This document shows, piece after piece, positions 7,033 to 12,820 of a DNA stretch of 12,820 nucleotides. The position numbers were made by a program, and so were the translations under genes. Below the pieces are notes generated by a model. That model saw only the letters and a program-made list of their open reading frames with translations. It ran no database searches and was not told the DNA's origin. The DNA is from DASQDT01 sp036380435 (GTDB lineage Bacteria; Acidobacteriota; Blastocatellia; Pyrinomonadales; Pyrinomonadaceae), in the NCBI GenBank assembly GCA_036380435.1, contig DASVES010000248.1, positions 1 through 12,820 of the forward strand. Reading direction: 5' to 3'. Position 1 is the first letter of the stretch. Each line of letters begins with the position of its first letter.

Positions 7033-8558
7033 TGCGACGACGCACACTCACGGCCCTGATCCTGTCACTTGCGACACTCCTGTCTATGAACACTGCAAAC
7101 GCTCAGCGGTCGCCCGCCACCGCGACGGGCGGCGACCCCGCCAACTTCGTGCTGCTCCCGAGCCGCTCGCCGCTCGTCACCTTCCGCCTGCTCTTGATGA
7201 CCGGCGCGGCCTCCGACCCCGCCGGTAAGGAGGGCGTGGCCTCGCTCACCGCCGCCATGCTGGCCGAGGGCGGCTCGCGCGCGCGCACCTACGAGCAGGT
7301 CGTCAACGAGATGTACCCGATGGCCACCTCCTTCGGCTGGCAGGCCGATAAGGAGATGACCGTCTTCACGGGCGCCACCCACATCGATAACCTGGAAAAG
7401 TACTACGGCCTCATCCGCGAGATGCTCCTCGACCCCGGCTTCCGCGAGGAGGACTTCACGCGCCTTCGCACCAACGCCGTCAACTTCCTCAAGGTCAGCC
7501 TGCGCGAGACGAACGACGAGGAGCTGGGCAAAGAGTATCTCTACAACGTCATCTACAAGGGCCACCCCTACGAGCATCACAACATGGGCCGCGTCAGCAC
7601 GCTTGAGCGACTGACGCTCGACGACGTGCGCGCCTTCTACAAGGCTAACTACACGCGGGCCAACCTCGTCGTCGGCCTCTCGGGCGGCTACCCGGCCGAC
7701 TTCCCCGCGCGCCTCAAGGCCGACTTCCAGAAGTTGCCCGAGGGCGCGGCGAAGACGGCGAAGTACGCGACGCCGCGCCTCGACGCCGGCATGAAGATCG
7801 ACATCATCCAGCGCGAGACGCGCGCCACGGCCCTCTCTTTAGGCTTCCCCTTGAGCGTCAACCGCGCGCACAAGGACTACGCCGCCCTCGCGCTCGTCGC
7901 CAGCTATTTCGGCCAGCACCGCTCCTCGAACAGCTATCTCTACCAGCGCCTGCGCGAGACGCGCGGGTTGAATTACGGCGACTACGCCTACATCGAATAC
8001 TTCCCACGCGGGATGTTCGGATTCACACCCGACCCGAACCTCGGACGCTCGACCCAGATTTTCCAAATCTGGATCAGGCCCGTCGAGCCGCAGAACGGCC
8101 ACTTCGTCCTGCGGGCCGCGCTCTACGAGTACGACCGGCTGGTGCGCGACGGCATGACGCAGCAGGATTTCGAGGCCACGCGCGACTTCCTCATCAAGTT
8201 CAACAACATCCTCACCCAGACGCAGGACGCGCAGCTCGGCTACGCCCTCGACAGTCGCTATTACCAGATGGGCGACTACGTCACGCACATGCGCGAGCAG
8301 CTTCAGCGCCTCTCGCTGGCGGACGTGAACCGCGTCATCCGGGAGCACCTTAAGTCCGAGTCGATGCGCGTCGTCGTCATCACGAAAGACGCCGAGGCTC
8401 TGCGCGACGCGATACTCAAGAGCACGCCGTCGCCCATCAAGTACAACTCCGAGAAGCCGGCGGAGCTTCTGCGCGAGGACAAGGTGATTGAGACCTACAA
8501 AGTGAGCGTCAAGCCCGAGGACGTGCGGATCGTCCCCGTGGCGCAGGTTTTCGAGTAG
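7032..8558 (+). CDS. M16-family peptidase-like protein, non-catalytic partner subunit
   Basis: A 508-aa exported M16-fold protein starting in a TGATG overlap with its partner, a sign of translational coupling. The signal peptide is residues 1-24 (cut after NANA before Gln25). Aligning GKEGVAS-LTAAMLAEG with the partner's zinc segment shows HxxEH replaced by S71, A74 and A75, so it cannot bind catalytic zinc. It keeps the R308-E-T-R-G-L-N-Y315 motif (R-x6-Y), which in M16B heterodimers binds the substrate C-terminal side across the chamber. The pair thus has split zinc and R/Y duties, as in two-subunit bacterial M16B proteases and the mitochondrial processing peptidase. It closes the operon, and a palindromic repeat follows. 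Confidence 0.92.
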   Translation: MRRRTLTALILSLATLLSMNTANAQRSPATATGGDPANFVLLPSRSPLVTFRLLLMTGAASDPAGKEGVASLTAAMLAEGGSRARTYEQVVNEMYPMATSFGWQADKEMTVFTGATHIDNLEKYYGLIREMLLDPGFREEDFTRLRTNAVNFLKVSLRETNDEELGKEYLYNVIYKGHPYEHHNMGRVSTLERLTLDDVRAFYKANYTRANLVVGLSGGYPADFPARLKADFQKLPEGAAKTAKYATPRLDAGMKIDIIQRETRATALSLGFPLSVNRAHKDYAALALVASYFGQHRSSNSYLYQRLRETRGLNYGDYAYIEYFPRGMFGFTPDPNLGRSTQIFQIWIRPVEPQNGHFVLRAALYEYDRLVRDGMTQQDFEATRDFLIKFNNILTQTQDAQLGYALDSRYYQMGDYVTHMREQLQRLSLADVNRVIREHLKSESMRVVVITKDAEALRDAILKSTPSPIKYNSEKPAELLREDKVIETYKVSVKPEDVRIVPVAQVFE

Positions 8559-8578
8559 GAGCCGCAAGCGCCTACCTC

Positions 8579-8800
8579 TTCCATCAGCCGCGCAAGCGGC
8601 GGCAGAATGTAGCCCACGGCGTGAGCCGTGGGGACGAGCCGGATAAAATTAAGGAAGCCCCGGAGGGGCGAAAGAACCTCAACGCGCGCGTGATGCCGTC
8701 TGAGGTTCTTTCGCCCCTCCGGGGCTTCCTTGTTTTCGTTGTCGTTACCACGGGCTTACGCCCGTGGCTACAATCTGCCGCCGCTCCGCGGCTGGTTGAA
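8579..8800. repeat. Composite REP/BIME-like nested palindrome, copy A
   Basis: About 222 bp, symmetric at several levels. The outer arms (TTCCATCAGCC and its near complement at 8790-8800) each contain a GCCGC/GCGGC mini-hairpin. Next inward are REP hairpins 8613-8632 and 8748-8767 (8-bp stems), each with GTAG at the 5' foot when read inward (8609-8612; 8771-8768 on the minus strand). At the centre a perfect 31-bp inverted repeat, 8651-8681 with 8701-8731, surrounds a 19-nt loop. The GTAG-plus-hairpin layout is that of REP sequences mobilised by TnpA-REP (RAYT) transposases. It fills the junction between two convergent genes and could stop transcription from both. Confidence 0.8.
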
Positions 8801-8857
8801 ATTCTTCTCTACGACCCGACTCAGGCGCGCCCCGGCATGTTACCTATGGTCGTGCTG

Positions 8858-9610
8858 TTACTCCATGAACTCCGTCGAGTAAAGGATGCCGTAGAGAACA
8901 TCTTCGTGGCGGGCGAAGTCTTTACCGCGCGAGGCGAGCATGATGTTGACGAGCTGAACCTGCCCCTTGTAGTTGCGGTAGGCCATCCACTGGAGGCGCT
9001 GCGGATTGTCGTCCGACTCCGGCGAGGACTCGCGGAACAACACGCCCTTGATGCCGTCAAGCATCAGCCAGCGCACCTCGTTGACCTCGCCGTTCGTCTT
9101 GCGCGTCTGCGCCTGCTCATAGAAGGCGTTGATGCTCGCTTCCACGGGGAAGCTCGCGTCCATCGGCGAGATCGAGACGATGAGGCTGGCCGCGTCCCAC
9201 GAACCCGGCGAGCGCCAGAGCAGAGAGGTCGAGTCCTCGCTGTACCTGCTCCAACGCTGCGGCACCGTCCACGAAATCTCCTGCTGCGTCCACTCGGCCG
9301 TCTGACCGCCAGAGACCGCGGCCCTTTGCGCGTCGGTCGGATTCGGTCCCTCCGCCGCCGGGGCGCCTGAGGTCTTCGTGGAAGTCTTGACGGGGCCGAC
9401 GCCCACGCTGGTCTTTGTGCCGACGTTCTCCGTTTCACTGCTTCTGTACAGGAAGTAGCCGCCGAGGCCGGCGGCGATGAGGATGACGCCCCCGACCGCC
9501 ACGACGACGGCCGCGATGATGCCGATGATGCAGCCCTTGGAAAGCCCTTTCTTCGCGGGCGGCTGCGGAGCGCCGAAGGACGATGGCGGGGGAATGCCTT
9601 GATTTTGCAT
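8858..9610 (-). CDS. Membrane-anchored protein with a C-terminal extracytoplasmic domain, unknown function
   Basis: A 250-aa protein. Residues 1-22 are Pro/Gly/Gln-rich and cytoplasmic. A strong transmembrane helix spans about 27-55 (CIIGIIAAVVVAVGGVILIAAGLGGYFLY). A Thr/Ser/Gly/Pro-rich linker follows to about 100, and then a compact domain at about 105-250. That domain opens with W-T-V-P-Q-R-W-S-R-Y, alternates predicted strands and helices, and ends L-Y-G-I-L-Y-S-T-E-F. This layout reminds me of Mog1/PsbP-like (DUF1795/LpqN) domains, but that is a guess from pattern only. AAGGAG lies 13 nt before the ATG, a long but usable spacing. It is monocistronic and diverges from the DUF6986 gene. 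Confidence 0.8.
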   Translation of the reverse strand: MQNQGIPPPSSFGAPQPPAKKGLSKGCIIGIIAAVVVAVGGVILIAAGLGGYFLYRSSETENVGTKTSVGVGPVKTSTKTSGAPAAEGPNPTDAQRAAVSGGQTAEWTQQEISWTVPQRWSRYSEDSTSLLWRSPGSWDAASLIVSISPMDASFPVEASINAFYEQAQTRKTNGEVNEVRWLMLDGIKGVLFRESSPESDDNPQRLQWMAYRNYKGQVQLVNIMLASRGKDFARHEDVLYGILYSTEFME

Positions 9611-9723
9611 GGTGTTGACGAAGCTCCTTCCGGGGGTTTAATGACGAGCGAGGAGCGCGGACTATATCACGAACCCGCCGAGGTTTATTAGAATCAAATT
9701 AGGCGGAAGCGGCGGCCGTCCCC

Positions 9724-9777
9724 GTGGGCGATCCGCCCACACCGCGCTCGCGCCCGGCTGACAGTCTCCGCTAGAAT
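9724..9777 (+). promoter_or_regulatory. Palindrome and -10-like box in the divergent intergenic region
   Basis: GTGGGCG (9724-9730) and CGCCCAC (9734-9740) form a perfect 7-bp inverted repeat with a 3-nt spacer that could be a regulator site or small hairpin. TAGAAT at 9772-9777 is a candidate -10 box about 45 bp before the DUF6986 start, without a convincing -35 at the right distance. The 212-bp gap serves two divergent genes. Confidence 0.3.
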
Positions 9778-9822
9778 GCGACTCGTTCAAACAATCATCC
9801 GACACCAGACCGAAGGAGCGAC

Positions 9823-11268
9823 ATGCAAACTTCCCTCTTACCGGAACATTTGGGCGCGCTAATCGACAGGCTGCGTGAGGCCAATTCCGAATTCGCCGCG
9901 CGCTTCCCCGGCGAGACGGGCCGCCGCCAGCCCGTCCACACCGTCTACGGCGGCGCTCATCTGTTCAAGGCCGACACCGCGCGACGCCTCGGCTCGCTCG
10001 CGCTCCGCGCCCTCGAAGAGTACGGCTCGGACGCCTTCGTCTTCGCTCGCGCCGTCGGACTTCCCGGCTCTGACGAACTCAACAGTACGCTTGAGAAGGA
10101 TGCCGACCTGCGCGCGCGGCTGGAGACGGAGCCGGAACTCGTGCGCCGCGTCGCCCCCACGGCTTGGATGGCCCACACCGTCCACGCGCGCGTCATCGAG
10201 AAACTCAAGCGTGAGCCGGTTGAGGATTTCCGCATCGACTTCGAGGACGGCTACGGCAATCGCCCCGACGAAGAAGAAGACGGCCACGCCGCGCAAGCCG
10301 CGCGCGAGGTGACCGCCGGCCTGGCCGCCGGCACGCTCCCTCCGTTCATCGGCATCCGCATCAAGCCCTTCACCGAGGAATTGCGCGAGCGCAGTTTCCG
10401 CACGCTCGACATCTTCGTCACGACACTCGCCGCGGAGGCCGGAGGCCGTTTACCTGAGAACTTCGTCGTCACGCTGCCGAAGGTCGTGGCGGTCGAACAG
10501 GTGGCGGCGCTCGCCGACATCTTCGATCTGCTGGAGCCGGCGCTCGGCCTCGCGGCCGGTACGCTCCGCATGGAGTTGATGGTCGAGACCACGCAGTCGA
10601 TCATCAACCAACGGGGCGAGGCGAACCTGCCGCTCCTGCTAGACGCGGCTCGGGGTCGTTGCACAGCCGCGCACTTCGGCACCTACGACTACACGGCAAG
10701 CTGCCAGATCACCGCCGCCCACCAGCACATGCTCCACCCGTCTTGCGACTTCGCCAGGCACATGATGCAGATCGCCTTCGCCGGCACCGGCGTCTGGCTC
10801 TCCGACGGCGCGACCAACATCATGCCCGTCGCCGTCCATCGCCCGGCCGAGGGTCAGACGCTCACGGAGGAGCAGACGGAGGAGAACCACGCGGCCGTCC
10901 ACCGCGCCTGGGCGCTCCACTTCTCGCACGTCCGCAACTCGCTCACGAACGCCTTCTATCAAGGCTGGGACCTTCACCCCGCGCAGCTCCCCACACGCTA
11001 CGCCGCCGTCTATTCCTTCTTCCTCGAAAGCCTCGCCGCCGCCTCCGAGCGCCTGAGCAACTTCGTCGAGAAGGCGGCGAAGGCCACACTCGTCGGCGAC
11101 GTGTTCGACGACGCGGCCACTGGTCAGGGCCTCCTCAACTATTTCCTCCGCGCCATCAACTGCGGCGCTGTCACCGAGCGCGAAGCGCAGGAGCTGAGCA
11201 GCCTGACGCTCGAAGAACTACGCACGGGATCGTTCGTCAAGATTCTGAAGGGTCGGCAAAACCTCTAA
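9823..11268 (+). CDS. DUF6986 / HpcH-HpaI (CitE-like) TIM-barrel protein
   Basis: A 481-aa protein that I match to the DUF6986 group, often mislabelled 'phosphoenolpyruvate kinase', of the PEP/pyruvate TIM-barrel superfamily that includes CitE lyases and malate synthases. Superfamily-type residues are R137-x-D139-F-E141-D142 (acidic metal-site segment), IRIKPF (K181), LPK (K220), MELMVET (E251, E255) and GTYDYT (D289). GWDLHPAQLPTRYAA at 381-395 resembles the late His-Pro-x-Gln block of these enzymes. It probably handles a glyoxylate, pyruvate or malate-type acid with Mg2+; the reaction is not established. GGAG lies 5 nt before the ATG. It points toward the urate operon across a palindromic element, so a link with ureide carbon use is plausible. 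It is longer than classical CitE (about 300 aa). Confidence 0.75.
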   Translation: MQTSLLPEHLGALIDRLREANSEFAARFPGETGRRQPVHTVYGGAHLFKADTARRLGSLALRALEEYGSDAFVFARAVGLPGSDELNSTLEKDADLRARLETEPELVRRVAPTAWMAHTVHARVIEKLKREPVEDFRIDFEDGYGNRPDEEEDGHAAQAAREVTAGLAAGTLPPFIGIRIKPFTEELRERSFRTLDIFVTTLAAEAGGRLPENFVVTLPKVVAVEQVAALADIFDLLEPALGLAAGTLRMELMVETTQSIINQRGEANLPLLLDAARGRCTAAHFGTYDYTASCQITAAHQHMLHPSCDFARHMMQIAFAGTGVWLSDGATNIMPVAVHRPAEGQTLTEEQTEENHAAVHRAWALHFSHVRNSLTNAFYQGWDLHPAQLPTRYAAVYSFFLESLAAASERLSNFVEKAAKATLVGDVFDDAATGQGLLNYFLRAINCGAVTEREAQELSSLTLEELRTGSFVKILKGRQNL

Positions 11269-11270
11269 AG

Positions 11271-11602
11271 AAGGCAAAGGTAAAAAGGCAAAAGGCAAAA
11301 GTGAGATAGCGGAATCGCAGGCGTCAATGAGCCGCGGAGCGGCGGAAGATTGTAGCCCCGGTCGTGAGACCGGGATATGCGGTTTAGAAAAATTCAATGA
11401 AGCCCCGGAGGGGCGAAAGAAATGCGACGCGCGCACCAAGCCAACGTCGCATTTCTTTCGCCCCTCCGGGGCTTCGGTTCATTAATTGGAACTGTCCCCA
11501 CGGCTCACGCCGTGGGCAACATTATTCCGCCGCCTCCGGCGGCTGGTTGACGCCCGTGTTTGGCTTCCGCACTTTTGCCTTTTGCCTTTTTACTTTTGCC
11601 TT
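11271..11602. repeat. Outer 33-bp inverted repeat enclosing BIME copy B
   Basis: A purine-rich stretch at 11271-11303, built from AAGGCAAA-type units, pairs with 11570-11602 at 32 of 33 positions. It starts 3 bp after the DUF6986 stop and ends 5 bp before the urate-oxidase stop, so it brackets nearly the whole convergent junction. Transcripts from either side end the structure in a U-rich arm, so it may act as a bidirectional terminator. Confidence 0.7.
11321..11553. repeat. Composite REP/BIME-like nested palindrome, copy B
   Basis: Same layout as copy A. The outer ends GCGTCAATGAGCC and 11541-11553 are inverted at 11 of 13 positions. Each arm has a GCCGC(C) mini-hairpin with a GGA loop. REP hairpins lie at 11357-11374 and 11497-11516, with feet GTAG (11352-11355) and GTTG (11520-11517, minus). 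A perfect 31-bp central stem, 11399-11429 with 11445-11475, has a 15-nt loop. The first 23 bp of the central stem equal copy A, the tip differs. Confidence 0.8.
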
Positions 11603-11606
11603 GACC

Positions 11607-12422
11607 TCACGCTCGCCTGATGAGCTTCGCCGCGACCCAGCCGACAAGAACTAACGCGGAGAGGATCACCCAGTTGTACTCGTGGCCGTAGACGGAGGTG
11701 AAGTGATGGCTGATCATCGTGAAGACGACGGGGACGGCCATGAAGGTGTTGTGCTTCGAGCGCAGCTTGGCGCGCGCGCCGTGCGACTCGTCGGCGGGGC
11801 GGCCTTCCTTCAGTGCGGCGACCATCCGGCTCTGCGCCGGCAGGATGTGCATCCAGACGTTGGCCACCATGATGGTGCCGAAGATGGCTCCGAGGTGGAT
11901 GTAGGCCGCGCGCGCGCTGAACAGGCGCGTCAGCAGGTAGGAGGCGGCGACGACGAGCGCGAAGGCGACGACCGCAAACGCCTTTTCGTTTCTGCCGACG
12001 GGCGACTTCATCAACAGGTCGTAGACCAGACCCGAGGTGGCGAGGACGCCGAGGCTCGCGAGGGAAGCCACACCCGCGCTCACGTCCCACACGTCGCGGT
12101 CAACGAGCGCGCCGCCCATGTAATAGACGACGACGAGCAGCGCCATGCCGGTCAGCCACGTCGTCGCCGCTTCCCAGCGGAACCAGTGAAGCGCGGGCGG
12201 CAGGCGCTCCAGCCCCTTCTGTTTCTCGACGACGTAGAAGCCGCCGCTGTGAACCATCCAGACCTCGCCGGACTTGCCCTCGGATTTGCGCGCGGCTTCC
12301 TCGAAGCGGCCGTCGAGCCAGGTGAAAAAATATGTGGAGCCGACCCAGAGGATGGCGGCGAAGACGTGCGCCCAGCGGGCGGCGAGGTTGATCCATTCCA
12401 TGACGAGCGGGTTTGTACGCAT
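11607..12422 (-). CDS. puuD: PuuD-type membrane urate oxidase (urate hydroxylase), without cytochrome c domain
   Basis: A 271-aa integral membrane protein matching the Urate_ox_N domain of PuuD, which oxidises urate to 5-hydroxyisourate and normally passes electrons to a fused C-terminal cytochrome c. Signature segments are RWAHVFAAILWVGSTYFFTWLD (16-37), GEVWMVHSGGFYVVEKQ (52-68) and LHWFRWEAATTWLTG (78-92). About seven hydrophobic spans follow, with candidate haem or cofactor histidines H19, H58, H79, H176, H192, H239, H240 and H247. It ends after the last helix (LIRRA), with no CxxCH, so an external electron acceptor is needed. ATG 12422 is chosen because homology begins at once. The frame runs upstream over the hydrolase gene but is not family-like there. 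It follows the hydrolase stop by 8 bp. The symbol is the urate puuD, not the E. coli putrescine gene. Confidence 0.88.
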   Translation of the reverse strand: MRTNPLVMEWINLAARWAHVFAAILWVGSTYFFTWLDGRFEEAARKSEGKSGEVWMVHSGGFYVVEKQKGLERLPPALHWFRWEAATTWLTGMALLVVVYYMGGALVDRDVWDVSAGVASLASLGVLATSGLVYDLLMKSPVGRNEKAFAVVAFALVVAASYLLTRLFSARAAYIHLGAIFGTIMVANVWMHILPAQSRMVAALKEGRPADESHGARAKLRSKHNTFMAVPVVFTMISHHFTSVYGHEYNWVILSALVLVGWVAAKLIRRA

Positions 12423-12430
12423 CTTTTTTT

Positions 12431-12775
12431 TCAACTCCCGCGGTAGGTGGAATAGCCGAACGGGCTGAGCAGGAGCGGCACGTGGTAGTGCTCGCCCCCG
12501 TCGCGCACGGCGAAGACGATAGCCGCCGCCGGGTAAAAACTCTCGACGCCCTGCGCCGCGAAGTATGCGCCCGTGTCGAACGTCAGGCGATAGACGCCGG
12601 CGCGCGGCTCGGCGTCGGGCGCAAGCAGCGTCCGCAGCCGCCCGTCCGAGTCGGTCTCGCCCCGCCCGAGCATCCGCCACGCGCCACCCTCCGCCTGCAC
12701 TTCGAGAAGCACCGCGACTCCGGCCGCCGGTCTCCCCCGCGACGTGTCGAGTACGTGTGTCGTGATCGCGCTCAT
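12431..12775 (-). CDS. uraH: 5-hydroxyisourate hydrolase (transthyretin-like)
   Basis: A 114-aa protein of the normal length for HIUase, which hydrolyses 5-hydroxyisourate to OHCU in urate breakdown. Its N-terminal T-T-H7-V-L-D, the T-D-S-D-G-R46 segment, the H96-Y-H98-V-P-L-L-L-S-P block and the terminal Y-R-G-S tetrapeptide are the family's catalytic and diagnostic features. No signal peptide is present, so it is cytoplasmic. It is the first visible gene of the minus-strand operon and hands the product of PuuD onward; an OHCU decarboxylase or allantoinase would be expected beyond the right edge. No good Shine-Dalgarno is seen before ATG 12775. Confidence 0.95.
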   Translation of the reverse strand: MSAITTHVLDTSRGRPAAGVAVLLEVQAEGGAWRMLGRGETDSDGRLRTLLAPDAEPRAGVYRLTFDTGAYFAAQGVESFYPAAAIVFAVRDGGEHYHVPLLLSPFGYSTYRGS

Positions 12776-12785
12776 ATCGTTGGGA

Positions 12786-12813
12786 AGTGATAAGTGATGA
12801 GTGATAAGTGATA
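12786..12813. repeat. Four tandem 7-bp repeats
   Basis: Four head-to-tail copies of AGTGAT[A/G] lie just upstream (10 bp) of the hydroxyisourate hydrolase start. The tract takes the place where its ribosome site or promoter would be expected. It may vary in copy number by slippage. Confidence 0.75.
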
Positions 12814-12820
12814 AGACAAA

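Noticed and set aside
8621..9370. Plus-strand frame across copy A and the membrane-protein gene
   Set aside because: It begins in a palindromic repeat and is antisense to a convincing minus-strand gene with a transmembrane helix.
8579..11602. CRISPR array or composite transposon formed by the repeated elements
   Set aside because: There are two palindromic copies about 2.7 kb apart without spacers, and no transposase lies between them; the genes inside look like ordinary chromosomal genes.
12423..12433. A8 run at the HIUase/PuuD junction as a programmed frameshift site making a fusion
   Set aside because: The run lies after the hydrolase TGA, so a ribosome would stop before reaching it; simple reinitiation 8 bp later is enough.
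12420..12680. Extension of the urate oxidase frame by 86 residues upstream
   Set aside because: It overlaps the hydroxyisourate hydrolase in another frame, is Arg/Ala-rich and unlike the PuuD N-terminus, which begins at ATG 12422.

Overview
The window looks like a GC-rich chromosome of an environmental Gram-negative bacterium. Sec signal peptides ending in A-x-A-Q, a secreted zinc metalloprotease of the DUF5117/DUF4953 type, an M16 peptidase pair and GTAG-hairpin repeats between genes would suit an acidobacterium (Blastocatellia-like). This assignment comes from general resemblance only; there is no rRNA or other marker gene here.

Bases 1-2370 form an accessory, patchwork region. It holds the tail of an unknown gene (2-82), a C-terminal relic of a tyrosine recombinase (220-456, minus), a small exported single-span protein (510-929), a GNAT acetyltransferase bracketed by GTTAG/CTAAC core-like sites reminiscent of an integron cassette (1025-1732), a small secreted cysteine-rich protein (1888-2136, minus) and a 129-bp MITE-like inverted-repeat element (2234-2362).

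Bases 2394-8558 form an exported-proteolysis block on the plus strand. It has an 851-aa secreted zinc metalloprotease, a 76-aa protein with a histone-H1-like Lys/Ala tail fused to a six-cysteine module, a hairpin terminator, and a translationally coupled M16 peptidase pair. The first M16 protein has HxxEH. The second lacks HxxEH but has the R/Y substrate motif, so together they look like an M16B heterodimer.

Bases 8579-11602 hold a minus-strand membrane-anchored protein of unknown function and a plus-strand DUF6986/CitE-like TIM-barrel protein. Each of the two convergent gene junctions contains a ~225-bp nested palindrome with the architecture of a BIME: paired REP hairpins with a 5' GTAG tetranucleotide around a 31-bp perfect stem.

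Bases 11607-12775 (minus) are a two-gene purine-catabolism operon: 5-hydroxyisourate hydrolase followed after 8 bp by a PuuD-type membrane urate oxidase that ends without the usual C-terminal cytochrome c domain. The convergent DUF6986 gene may belong to the same pathway, for example in C2/C3 acid metabolism downstream of ureides.

The most unexpected signal is that the two small Cys-rich genes (1888-2136 and 5205-5435), otherwise unlike each other, share the spacing C-x3-C-x3-Y-x2-C-x(9/11)-C-x6-C-I-x2-C. This suggests a small cysteine helical-hairpin family used both as a secreted protein and as a module on a basic tail.
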